DNA of 64,000 nt from Variovorax sp. (GTDB lineage: Bacteria > Pseudomonadota > Gammaproteobacteria > Burkholderiales > Burkholderiaceae_C), in assembly GCA_017744285.1 (NCBI GenBank), contig JAGIBP010000012.1, positions 1-64,000 of the forward strand. The letters are read 5' to 3'. The notes beneath the pieces are model-generated. The model searched no databases and was not told the DNA's origin. It was given only the letters and a program-made list of their open reading frames with translations. Numbering within the stretch: the first letter of the stretch is position 1; every line of letters begins with the position of its first letter. The position numbers and the translations under genes were made by a program. Positions 1 through 7,784 of this stretch are shown in pieces.

Positions 1-2
1 GC

Positions 3-794
3 ATCGCACCGGCCATTGCGCAGATCGTCGGCGGATTCCTGTTCGTGCACCTGGGCTGGCACAGCATCTTCTGGTTCATGGTGGGGGTGGGGGTGGTGCT
101 GTGGGCAGCCAACTACAAGCTGCTGCCCGAGACGCTGCACGAGAGCCAGCGCCAGCCCTTCGAGTTGCGGCACCTGCTGCGCGGCTACTGGCGCCTGTGC
201 TCCGATCCGCGCTTCCTGCTGCTGGCGCTTGCGAGCGGGGTGCCGTTCAACGGCATGTTCCTCTACGTGCTGGCGGCACCGGCCTTCCTCGGCGAGCACC
301 TGGCGCTCGCGCCCACGCAGTTCTTCTGGTTCTTCATCCTCACCATCGGCGGGATCATGCTCGGCGCCTGGGCCAGCGGCCGCCTGGCCGGCCGGGTCGC
401 GCCGAAGCGGCAGATCCGCGACGGCTTCGTGATCATGCTGGCGACCTCGATCGTCAACGTGGTCGCGAACGCCCTCTTCACGCCGCATGCCGCCTGGGCG
501 CTGTGGCCGCTGGCGGTGTTCGCCTTCGGCTGGGCGCTGATGGTGCCGGTGGTGACGCTGCTGGTCCTCGACCTGCACCCGGAGCGCCGCGGCATGGCCT
601 CGTCGCTGCAGGCCGTGATCGGCTCGACCGCCAACGGCGTCGTGGCCGGCATGGTCGCGCCGCTGGTGATGCATTCCACGCTGGCGCTGGCCGGCACCTC
701 GATCCTCATGCTGGGCATCGGGCTGGTCGCCTGGGCCTGGCTGCACCGCCGCTGGCCCGAGATCGGGCGGCTGGCCGCCCGCGAAGCTGGCTGA
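3..794 (+). CDS. Bcr/CflA-type MFS efflux transporter, C-terminal part
   Basis: The 5' end lies outside the window; the frame is open from the first complete codon. About 263 residues remain, with roughly seven hydrophobic segments (for example FWFMVGVGVVLWAANY and FFWFFILTIGGIMLGAWASG). The segment around LPETL followed by a cytoplasmic loop and a second bundle of helices matches the C-terminal half of Bcr/CflA drug-resistance transporters of the major facilitator superfamily, which export small molecules by proton antiport in the inner membrane. The protein ends with a basic tail. The next gene starts 7 bases after the stop, so the two may be co-transcribed. The substrate cannot be read from the sequence. 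Confidence 0.8.
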   Translation: MAPAIAQIVGGFLFVHLGWHSIFWFMVGVGVVLWAANYKLLPETLHESQRQPFELRHLLRGYWRLCSDPRFLLLALASGVPFNGMFLYVLAAPAFLGEHLALAPTQFFWFFILTIGGIMLGAWASGRLAGRVAPKRQIRDGFVIMLATSIVNVVANALFTPHAAWALWPLAVFAFGWALMVPVVTLLVLDLHPERRGMASSLQAVIGSTANGVVAGMVAPLVMHSTLALAGTSILMLGIGLVAWAWLHRRWPEIGRLAAREAG

Positions 795-801
795 GGTCCC
801 C

Positions 802-1935
802 ATGCGCCTCGACGCTCTGGCCACCTTTGCGCGCGCCTGGATCCCGGGCCCCAGCGCCGTCAACACCCAGGAGCGCCTGCGAGCGACCTTGGGCGCGGCT
901 GTCGGGCTGCTCTTCACCGCACTGGTCTGCCACTGGGTGACCGGCTCGCCGTCGAACGCGGCGTGGCTCATCGCGCCGATGGGCGCCAGCGCGGTGCTCA
1001 TCTTCGCCCTGCCGGCGAGCCCGCTGGCGCAACCGTGGCCGGTGATCGGCGGCAACACCATCGCCGCGCTGGTCGGCATCGCCTGCGTCAGGTGGCTGCC
1101 GGACGGCATCTGGCTCGATGCCTTCGCCACGGCGCTGGCCATCGGCGTGATGTTCTGGCTGCGCTGCCTGCACCCGCCGGGCGGCGCGGCGGCGCTGCTC
1201 ATCGTGCTCACGCACACGACGCAGTTCTCGTTCGCCTTCTTCCCGACGATGGTGAACTCGCTGCTGCTGGTGCTGGCGGGCGTGGTCTACAACAGCCTCA
1301 CGGGCCGGCGCTACCCGCACGTCCAGGTCGCGCCGAAGCCCTCCGCGGCGGATATCCGTCTCACTTCGGCGGACATCGATGCGGTGCTGGCGCGCTACAA
1401 CCAGGTGCTCGACATCAGCCGCGACGACCTTGAATCGCTGATCCGCGGGGCCGAGGTCGAATCCTGGCACCGGCGCCTGGGCACCGTGCACTGCGCGGAC
1501 ATCATGTCGCGCGACCTGGCTTGCGTGGAGTTCGGCACCCCGCTGCAGGAGGCCTGGTCGCTGATGCACCAGCGGCGCATCAAGGCCCTGCCGGTGATCG
1601 ACCGCACGCGGCGCGTGGTCGGGATCATCACGCAGGCCGATTTCTTCCGGCAGATCGACCTGAAGCACCACGAGGGCATCGGCGGGCGGCTGCGCGACTT
1701 CATCCGCGCGACGCGCAGCGTGATGTCGAGCAAGCCCGAGGTGGTCGGGCAGATCATGACCCGGCAGGTGCGGGTGGCGAGCGAAGACCGGCCACTGGCG
1801 GAACTGGTGCCGCTCTTTTCCGAGGGCGGCCACCACCACATCCCGATCATCGACGCCGAGAAGCGGCTGGTCGGGATGATCACGCAGTCCGATTTCGTGC
1901 GCGCGCTGTATCGGGCCGTGGGTCCGCAGGCCTGA
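802..1935 (+). CDS. HPP family membrane protein with two CBS domains
   Basis: A 377-residue protein. Residues about 25-175 form four to five membrane helices of the HPP family, including the family signature LHPPGGAAAL near residue 130. Residues about 225-375 hold two CBS domains (starting near ADIMSRDLACV and GQIMTRQVRVA), which usually bind adenosine nucleotides and regulate the attached domain. Some HPP proteins have been linked to nitrite transport in plastids, but a bacterial substrate is not established. The start ATG follows a GAGGTCCCC stretch overlapping the end of the preceding gene. The last 56 bases overlap the 3' end of the convergent LysR gene. Confidence 0.85.
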   Translation: MRLDALATFARAWIPGPSAVNTQERLRATLGAAVGLLFTALVCHWVTGSPSNAAWLIAPMGASAVLIFALPASPLAQPWPVIGGNTIAALVGIACVRWLPDGIWLDAFATALAIGVMFWLRCLHPPGGAAALLIVLTHTTQFSFAFFPTMVNSLLLVLAGVVYNSLTGRRYPHVQVAPKPSAADIRLTSADIDAVLARYNQVLDISRDDLESLIRGAEVESWHRRLGTVHCADIMSRDLACVEFGTPLQEAWSLMHQRRIKALPVIDRTRRVVGIITQADFFRQIDLKHHEGIGGRLRDFIRATRSVMSSKPEVVGQIMTRQVRVASEDRPLAELVPLFSEGGHHHIPIIDAEKRLVGMITQSDFVRALYRAVGPQA

Positions 1936-2830
1936 CCGGCCAGCAGGCCGGGTCGGCGAAGCGCTCCACCAGCAGGTCGAGCAGCGCCCGCAGCGCCGCG
2001 GGCACCTGCCGCCTCGAGGCGTACAGCCCGTACACCCCGAGCGCCTGCGGCGCGGCCTCGGGCAGCAGCGCCATCAGCCGGCCTTCGGCGATCGCCCGGC
2101 TCACCGCATAGACCGGCTGCATCGTGATGCCCGCGCCCTCGATCGCCGCGGACAGCAGGACATGCGATTCGTTGGCGCTCAGCGTGCCGCCGACCGGCAC
2201 CGACACGCGCTCGCCTGCCAGATCGAACTCCCACAAGCTCTTGCCGAAGTACGAGTAGGTCAGGCAGTTGTGGGTCGCGAGGTCCTCGACCGCGCGGGGA
2301 TGGCCGTGGGCCGCGAGGTAGGCAGGTGCCGCGCAGATCACCGAATCGCAGCGGCCGAGGGGCCGCGCGATCAGTTGCGGGTCGAGGTCGTTGGTGATGC
2401 GGATCGCCAGGTCGATGCGCTCTTCCACCAGGTTCACCGACCGGCCGCCGATCTGGAGGTCGATGGCCGCGAGCGGATGGCGGCGCAGGAACTCGGTGAC
2501 GATGCCCGCCAGCACGTCCTGCGCGAGCGACTGGGAACTGGCGACGCGCAACAGGCCGCGCGGCGTGTCCGCTTCCGCGCCGGGCGCGACCGGCATTTCC
2601 GCAGCCAGTTCGAGCAGCCGGCGGCAGCGCGCCAGCGTCTCGCGCCCGGCCTCGGTGAGGCTGAGCCGCCGCGTGGTGCGGTGCAGCAGCCGCGCGCCGG
2701 CCCATTGCTCCATCTGCGAGAGGTAGCGCGTGACCATGGCGCGCGACATGCCCAGCACCTCGGCGGCGCCGGTCATGCTGCCTCTCTCCGCGATGACGAC
2801 GAAGACTTCGGAAGCGGTCAGGCGGTCCAT
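1880..2830 (-). CDS. LysR family transcriptional regulator
   Basis: A 316-residue protein with an N-terminal winged helix-turn-helix (residues about 1-60: ASEVFVVIAERGSMTGAAEV, then SRAMVTRYLSQME) and a C-terminal type-2 periplasmic-binding-like effector domain (about 90-295). It is most like the LysR subgroup often found beside small oxidoreductase genes. It diverges from the DsbA-like gene starting 68 bases away and probably controls that gene and the NAD(P)-binding gene after it. The intergenic region has two copies of TTCGATCGA. The C-terminal 18 codons overlap the convergent HPP/CBS gene, so the true stop may be earlier in an ancestral form. Inducer unknown. Confidence 0.85.
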   Translation of the reverse strand: MDRLTASEVFVVIAERGSMTGAAEVLGMSRAMVTRYLSQMEQWAGARLLHRTTRRLSLTEAGRETLARCRRLLELAAEMPVAPGAEADTPRGLLRVASSQSLAQDVLAGIVTEFLRRHPLAAIDLQIGGRSVNLVEERIDLAIRITNDLDPQLIARPLGRCDSVICAAPAYLAAHGHPRAVEDLATHNCLTYSYFGKSLWEFDLAGERVSVPVGGTLSANESHVLLSAAIEGAGITMQPVYAVSRAIAEGRLMALLPEAAPQALGVYGLYASRRQVPAALRALLDLLVERFADPACWPVRPADPRPDTARARNRTA

Positions 2831-2831
2831 A

Positions 2832-2883
2832 TTCGATCGAATTGAGCAACAAACCTGCCCATGCTAAGGGGTTTTTCGATCGA
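2832..2883. promoter_or_regulatory. Divergent LysR control region with repeated TTCGATCGA
   Basis: Two exact copies of TTCGATCGA (2832-2840 and 2875-2883), each containing the palindrome TCGATCGA, lie 43 bases apart between the divergent LysR gene and the DsbA-like gene. Spacing of about four helical turns fits two sites on one DNA face. That the LysR protein binds here is inference. Confidence 0.35.
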
Positions 2884-2898
2884 TAAAGGAAACATACG

Positions 2899-3582
2899 AT
2901 GGGCACCATGCCTGACAAGACCACGCGCCCGCGCGCCACGCTCCACTACATCTTCGACCCGCTGTGCGGCTGGTGTTATGCCGCGGCGCCGCTGGTGGGC
3001 GCGGCCCGCGCCATTCCCGGCCTGCAGGTGGAACTCCACGGCGGCGGGATGATGACCGGCACCAACCGCCGCACCATCACGCCCGAATGGCGCAGCCACG
3101 TGATTCCGCACGACCGCCGGATCGCCGAACTCAGCGGACAGCCCTTCGGCGCCGCCTACTTCGACGGGCTGCTCAACGATGGCGGTGCGGTGCTGGACTC
3201 CGCCCCGCCCCTGACCGCGATCCTGGCGGCGCAGGCGGTGGCGGACCGTGGTGTGGACATGCTCGACCGGGTACAGCGCGCCCACTACGTCGAAGGCCGC
3301 CGCATCGCCGAACCCGCCGTGCTGCACGAGCTCGCGCAGGACATCGGCCTGCCCGCCGCCGGTTTCGCCTCGGCCTTCCAGGAACTGGTGGGCGAATCGA
3401 CCTTCCGCCACATCGCCTTCAGCCGGCAATGGCTCGCCCGCGCGGACGGGCGGGGCTTTCCCACCTTCGCACTCGAAGCGCCCACCGCGCAGGTCACGCC
3501 GATCGATGCCGGCCGCTATCTCGGCCAGACCGCGGCATGGACCACGCAACTCGAACGGCTGATGGCCGAAGCGGGCCGCTAG
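2899..3582 (+). CDS. DsbA-like / FrnE-type thioredoxin-fold protein
   Basis: A 227-residue protein with a thioredoxin-fold CGWC motif near residue 26 (FDPLCGWCYAA) and no signal peptide, so it is probably cytoplasmic. This layout matches the DsbA/FrnE family of thiol-disulfide or dithiol-dependent isomerases, here with the cis-proline region FPTF near residue 190. ATG at 2899 follows GGAAACATACG, a usable ribosome site. It is the first gene of a pair with the NAD(P)-binding protein 36 bases downstream and is divergent from a LysR gene that probably regulates it. The substrate is unknown. Confidence 0.8.
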   Translation: MGTMPDKTTRPRATLHYIFDPLCGWCYAAAPLVGAARAIPGLQVELHGGGMMTGTNRRTITPEWRSHVIPHDRRIAELSGQPFGAAYFDGLLNDGGAVLDSAPPLTAILAAQAVADRGVDMLDRVQRAHYVEGRRIAEPAVLHELAQDIGLPAAGFASAFQELVGESTFRHIAFSRQWLARADGRGFPTFALEAPTAQVTPIDAGRYLGQTAAWTTQLERLMAEAGR

Positions 3583-3618
3583 ACCGCTTTTCCTTCAACT
3601 TCAGGACAGGACTTCATC

Positions 3619-4233
3619 ATGAACATCGCCCTCCTCGGCATCTCCGGCCGCGTCGGATCACGCATTGCCCACGAACTGCTCGCGCGCGGCCACGCGGTGA
3701 CCGGCATCGCACGCAAGATCGACGGCGTCGACGCGCGCGCCGGCCTCACGCTGAAGGCCGCGGACGCCCACTCGGCCGACGCGCTGGCGCCGCTGCTTCG
3801 CGGACACGACGCCGTCGTCAGCGCGATGCGCTTCGAGGGCGGAGCCGACGCCGCGACGCTGATCGCGGCAACGCGCGCGGCGGGTGTGCCGCGCCTGCTC
3901 GTCGTCGGCGGCGCCGGCAGCCTCGAGGTGGCGCCGGGCAGGGCCTTGCTCGACACCCCCGAGTTCCCGGAAGCCTACAAACCCGAAGCCCGGGCGGGCC
4001 AGGTGCTCCTGGAGGCCCTGCGGGCGGAAGAGAAGCTCGACTGGACCTTCCTGTCGCCCGCCGCGCTGTTCGTGCCGGGCGAACGCACCGGCACCTTCCG
4101 CACCGGCGGCGACGGCCTGCTCACCGACGCCAGCGGCAAGAGCTGGATCTCGATGGAGGACTACGCGATCGCGATGGCCAACGAAATCGAGGCGCCAAAG
4201 CACTCGCGCCAGCGCTTCACGGTCGGCTATTGA
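3619..4233 (+). CDS. NAD(P)-binding Rossmann oxidoreductase (NmrA/YwnB-like)
   Basis: A 204-residue single-domain protein beginning with a Rossmann nucleotide-binding loop, ALLGISGRVGSRI (residues 4-16). It keeps the VVGGAGSLEVAPG segment near residue 95 and the atypical-SDR C-terminus SWISMEDYAIAMANEIE. This matches the YwnB/NmrA-like group of small NAD(P)H-binding proteins that act as quinone or flavin reductases or redox sensors. A clear ribosome site (CAGGACAGGACTT) precedes the ATG. It follows the DsbA-like gene and may share its LysR control. Reaction not determined. Confidence 0.8.
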   Translation: MNIALLGISGRVGSRIAHELLARGHAVTGIARKIDGVDARAGLTLKAADAHSADALAPLLRGHDAVVSAMRFEGGADAATLIAATRAAGVPRLLVVGGAGSLEVAPGRALLDTPEFPEAYKPEARAGQVLLEALRAEEKLDWTFLSPAALFVPGERTGTFRTGGDGLLTDASGKSWISMEDYAIAMANEIEAPKHSRQRFTVGY

Positions 4234-4286
4234 AAGGAAGGGGGCGCAGGGGCGCGCGGCGTGCGGCCCCGGCCCCCGGCGGCGGC

Positions 4287-4991
4287 TCAGCGCGACACAC
4301 CGAGCAGGCGGTCCAGCACCTCGGGCTGCGTGCGCAGCGTCGCCGCATGGTCGGCATGCACCACCGTGCCATGGTCGAGCACCACCGCTTCGTCGGAGAT
4401 CGCGAGGATCGCCTGCGGGTGCTGCTCGACGATGATCGCCGCCAGCCCTTCGTCCCGCGTGATGCGGCGAATGGCGCGCAGCAGTTCTTCAACGATGATC
4501 GGCGCCAGCCCTTCCAGCGGCTCGTCCAGCAGCAGCAGCTTGGGGTTCACCACCAGCGCGCGGCCGACCGCGAGCATCTGCTGCTCGCCGCCCGAGAGCT
4601 GCGTGCCCAGGTTGCCCTTGCGCTCGGCCAGGCGCGGAAACATCTCGTAGACGCGCTCGGGCGTCCACTTGCCCGGCCGCGCGACCGCGGTCAGGTTCTC
4701 GTTCACCGTCAGCGACTTGAAGATGTTGCGCTCCTGCGGCACCCAGCCGATGCCGGCCGCGGCGCGCTGGTGCGAGGCCAGCGGGTTCAGCAGCACGCCG
4801 CCGAGCGAGATGCGGCCGCCGTGCTGTCGCGTCGCGCCCGCGAGCGTGTTCATCAGCGTGGTCTTGCCGGTGCCGTTGCGGCCCAGCAGCGCCAGCGTCT
4901 GGCCCTCGCCCAACGCGAGCGAAATGTCGTGCAGGACCACGGCCTCGCCGTAGCCCGCGCTCAGGTTCTCGATGCGCAACAGCTCAGACAT
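4287..4991 (-). CDS. livF: Branched-chain amino acid-type ABC transporter ATPase LivF (cluster 1)
   Basis: A 234-residue ATPase of the LivF subfamily, energising the LivH/LivM permease. Visible motifs are Walker A GRNGTGKTT (about 37-45), the signature LSGGEQQMLAVGRAL (about 130) and Walker B LLLLDEP (about 155). I chose the ATG at 4991, preceded by GGAGAAG; an in-frame ATG 12 bases upstream is also possible. It overlaps the 3' end of livG by 8 bases and is the last gene of the minus-strand liv operon. It ends in a GC-rich 53-base convergent gap with the oxidoreductase gene. Confidence 0.9.
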   Translation of the reverse strand: MSELLRIENLSAGYGEAVVLHDISLALGEGQTLALLGRNGTGKTTLMNTLAGATRQHGGRISLGGVLLNPLASHQRAAAGIGWVPQERNIFKSLTVNENLTAVARPGKWTPERVYEMFPRLAERKGNLGTQLSGGEQQMLAVGRALVVNPKLLLLDEPLEGLAPIIVEELLRAIRRITRDEGLAAIIVEQHPQAILAISDEAVVLDHGTVVHADHAATLRTQPEVLDRLLGVSR

Positions 4992-5766
4992 GCGCTTCTC
5001 CATGGCCCAGGTAGACCTCCTTCACCTTCGGGTCGTTCGCGATCGTGTCGGGGTCGCCCTCGGTCAGCAGCGTGCCGTTGACCAGCACGGTCATGCGATC
5101 GGCGAAGCTGAACACCAGGTCCATGTCGTGCTCGATCAGCAGCACGGACACATCGGCCGGCAGCGCGGCCACGGTCTCGAGCAGTTCCTCGCGTTCGCCC
5201 GCCGGCACGCCGGCCACGGGCTCGTCGAGCAGCAGCACGCGCGGCTCGCAAGCCAGCGCGATCGCGATCTCGAGCAGGCGGCGCTTGCCGTACGCCAGGT
5301 GCTTGGTCTGCTGGCCGGCAACGTCGGCGAGCCGGAACTGCTCCAGCAAGCGGCCCGCACGCTCGGTGACCTGCTTCGAGGCGCCCAGCGGACGCCACCA
5401 GTCCTTGCTGACGCCCAGGTGGTGCGAGACCACCAGCGCCAGCGTCTCCAGCGGCGTCATCGAATCGAACAGCTGGTTGATCTGGAAGGTGCGCACCATG
5501 CCGCGCGCCACCCGCTTGTGGGGCGCCAGGCGCGTGATGTCCTCGCCTTCGAGCACGATGCTGCCCTCGGTGGGCGTGAGCACGCCGGTCAGCAGGTTGA
5601 TCAGCGTGGTCTTGCCGGCGCCGTTCGGGCCGATCAGCGCGTGGCGCGCGCCGCGCCGCAGGTTCAGCGACACGTTGTTGGTCGCGGTGATGCCGCCGAA
5701 GCGCATCACCAGGCCGGTGGCCGAGAGGACGGTGTCGTTCACGTTGTTCTTGTTGTCATTGCTCAC
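4984..5766 (-). CDS. livG: Branched-chain amino acid-type ABC transporter ATPase LivG (cluster 1)
   Basis: A 260-residue ATPase with Walker A GPNGAGKTT (about 44-52), a signature-region LAYGKRRLLEIAIAL (about 155) and Walker B RVLLLDEPVAGVP (about 175). The LAYG signature and the EPVAG stretch are typical of LivG rather than LivF. The start is a GTG whose GTGA overlaps the livM stop by four bases, indicating translational coupling. The first 15 residues are asparagine-rich and precede the conserved domain. Together with LivF it should form the ATPase pair of an HAAT-family importer for amino acids, amides or related carboxylates. Confidence 0.9.
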   Translation of the reverse strand: MSNDNKNNVNDTVLSATGLVMRFGGITATNNVSLNLRRGARHALIGPNGAGKTTLINLLTGVLTPTEGSIVLEGEDITRLAPHKRVARGMVRTFQINQLFDSMTPLETLALVVSHHLGVSKDWWRPLGASKQVTERAGRLLEQFRLADVAGQQTKHLAYGKRRLLEIAIALACEPRVLLLDEPVAGVPAGEREELLETVAALPADVSVLLIEHDMDLVFSFADRMTVLVNGTLLTEGDPDTIANDPKVKEVYLGHGEAHV

Positions 5767-6743
5767 GGCTTGGCACTCCCCGCACTGCGCCGGGTGCCGA
5801 ACCAGGTCCAGGGCTTGAAGAGCCGGTCGCGGCCCACGAGCACCAGCAGCACCAGGATGAGGCCGATCCAGAACATCCAGTACTGCGGCGTGACCGCGGA
5901 GAGCGTGTCCTGCAGCACCTTGAAGACGATCGCGCCGATGACGCCGCCGTAGAGCCAGCCCACGCCGCCGATCACCAGCATGAGCATGACGTCGGCCGAG
6001 CGGTCGAAGGCCAGCACGTCGAGCGACGCGAATCCGGTGGTCTGCGCGAGCAGCGCGCCGGCCGTGCCGGCGATCGCCGCGGCCACCGTATAGATCACCG
6101 ACAGGCGCGAGATCACCGGGATGCCGATGGCCATCGCGCGCAGGCGGTTGTCGCGGATCGCCTTCAGCGTGGCGCCGAAGGGCGAATGCACGATGCGGCG
6201 CATCAGCAGGAAGAGCAGCAGCAGCACGGTGAGCGAATACCAGGCGGCCGTCTTGCCGAAGAGATCGAACTCGAACTTGCCGAGTACCGGACCCATGTTC
6301 ACGCCCTGCAGGCCGTCGGTGCCGCCGGTGAGCCAGTCGAGCTTGTTGGCCAGTTCAAGCAGCAGCAGCGCCGTGCCCAGCGTGACCATCAGCCGCGTGA
6401 GGTCGGTGCCGCGCAGGATCGTGATGCTCGCCACCGCGCCCACCACCGCCGAGACGAGCGTGGCGACCACGAGCCCGACCGTGGGGTCCGGCATGATGTG
6501 CTTGGCGAACAGCGCGGCCGTGTAGGCCCCAAGCCCGAAGAAAGCCGCATGCCCCAGCGACACGATCCCGGTGTAGCCGAGGATCAGGTCGAGCGACATC
6601 GCGAACAGCGCGACGATGGCGACCTCGCTGACCATGAGCGAGCGCGACGGGAAGATCAGCGGCAGCGCGAAGGCCAGCGCCCAGACCGCGAACTCCACGG
6701 GACGCCAGCGCGCCTTCGCGAGCAGAGGAGACTGGAAGTCCAT
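5763..6743 (-). CDS. livM: Branched-chain amino acid-type ABC transporter permease LivM (cluster 1)
   Basis: A 326-residue inner-membrane permease with about nine hydrophobic segments. Family motifs include LNLILGY-like SLDLILGYTGIVSLGHAAFFGLGAY (residues 51-75, shown here as its two halves SLDLILGYTG and SLGHAAFFG) and the cytoplasmic ATPase-coupling loop LKAIRDNRLRAMAIG near residue 205. The ATG at 6743 shares one base with the livH stop (TGATG), so the two permeases are coupled in translation. An open frame continues upstream over livH, but it has no membrane character there and is not part of the gene. Confidence 0.9.
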   Translation of the reverse strand: MDFQSPLLAKARWRPVEFAVWALAFALPLIFPSRSLMVSEVAIVALFAMSLDLILGYTGIVSLGHAAFFGLGAYTAALFAKHIMPDPTVGLVVATLVSAVVGAVASITILRGTDLTRLMVTLGTALLLLELANKLDWLTGGTDGLQGVNMGPVLGKFEFDLFGKTAAWYSLTVLLLLFLLMRRIVHSPFGATLKAIRDNRLRAMAIGIPVISRLSVIYTVAAAIAGTAGALLAQTTGFASLDVLAFDRSADVMLMLVIGGVGWLYGGVIGAIVFKVLQDTLSAVTPQYWMFWIGLILVLLVLVGRDRLFKPWTWFGTRRSAGSAKP

Positions 6744-7609
6744 CAACGGCCTCCCTTGCGCGTGAACAGGCCCTGCGGCCGCCACATCAGGATGATGATC
6801 ATCAGCAGGTAGACGGTGAAAGCGCCCATCTTCGGTATGTAGTATTTGCCCGCCACGTCGGCGATGCCCAGCAGCAGCGCCGCCAGCAGCGGGCCCGTGA
6901 TGGAGGTGGTGCCGCCCACGGCCACCACGATGAGGAAATAGATCATGTACTTGAGCGGGAAGACCGGCGTCATCCCGAGGATCTCCGCGCCCAGCGCGCC
7001 GCCCAGGCCCGCCAGGCCCGAGCCGACCGCGAAGGTCAGCAGGAACACCTTGTTCACGTTGATGCCCATGCCCGAGGCCACGCGCGGATCGTCGACCGCG
7101 GCGCGCAGCCGGCTGCCGAAGCGCGTGCGCGAAAGGATCAACTGCAGCGCCACCGCGAGCAGCACGCAGACCGCGATCACGAAGATGCGGTAGTGCCCCA
7201 TGCCGAGCACGCCGTCGCCGATCTCGGTGCGTCCGCGCAGCCAGTCGGGCAGCACGATGTTCTGCTGCGACGAGCCGACGATGAAGTCCACCGAGGCCAC
7301 CGCCATGAAGGCCAGGCCGATCGAGAACATCACCTGGTCGAGGTGGGTCTTGCCGTACATCGGCCGGTAGAGCGTGCGCTCGAGCAGCGCGCCCACGGCG
7401 CCGACGACGATGAACGAGAGCGGCAGGCAAAGGAGGAACGGCACGCCGAGCTTCTGCATGGCGAACACCGTGAGATAGCCGCCCGCCATGGCGAAGGCGC
7501 CGTGCGCGAGGTTGATGAAGTTCATCAACCCCATCGTCACCGCCAGCCCGACCGCCAGGACGAACAGCAGCATGCCGTAGGCAATGCCGTCAAAAAGTAT
7601 GGTCAACAT
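6743..7609 (-). CDS. livH: Branched-chain amino acid-type ABC transporter permease LivH (cluster 1)
   Basis: A 288-residue inner-membrane permease starting MLTILFDGIAYGMLLFVLAV. It has the LivH signature GLMNFINLAHGAFAMAGGY (about 27-45) and the coupling loop RAAVDDPRVASGMGINVNKV (about 165-184). It begins the permease/ATPase segment of the cluster and lies about 175 bases downstream of the binding-protein gene, beyond a strong terminator. The ORF length matches the family. Substrate specificity is set by the binding protein and cannot be assigned. Confidence 0.9.
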   Translation of the reverse strand: MLTILFDGIAYGMLLFVLAVGLAVTMGLMNFINLAHGAFAMAGGYLTVFAMQKLGVPFLLCLPLSFIVVGAVGALLERTLYRPMYGKTHLDQVMFSIGLAFMAVASVDFIVGSSQQNIVLPDWLRGRTEIGDGVLGMGHYRIFVIAVCVLLAVALQLILSRTRFGSRLRAAVDDPRVASGMGINVNKVFLLTFAVGSGLAGLGGALGAEILGMTPVFPLKYMIYFLIVVAVGGTTSITGPLLAALLLGIADVAGKYYIPKMGAFTVYLLMIIILMWRPQGLFTRKGGR

Positions 7610-7735
7610 GTCCGAGTCTTCATCAGATTGAAGTCAATCCGAGACGCAAGGGGCCGGCCGACGCGAGGCCCCTTCGTGAAACACCGCGGAACCAGCGCCG
7701 GGCCGGCCCGCGGATGCTATCCCTCTGTCGCAGGG

Positions 7736-7765
7736 AAAAAAAGCGCGCGGCCCCGGGCCGCGCGC
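7736..7765 (-). terminator. Rho-independent terminator after the cluster-1 binding protein gene
   Basis: On the minus strand an 11-bp GC-only stem (7743-7753 with 7755-7765) is followed by a run of seven U (7736-7742). It sits 19 bases after the stop of the binding-protein gene and before livH. It should cut most transcripts, so the binding protein is made in excess over the membrane components. Confidence 0.85.
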
Positions 7766-7784
7766 CGCTTGGAGGCTTCGGGAA

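Noticed and set aside
6744-7430. Upstream extension of livM (cluster 1) across livH
   Set aside because: The extended part is Arg/Ala/Gly-rich and antagonistic to the livH frame; the ATG at 6743 with TGATG coupling is the real start.
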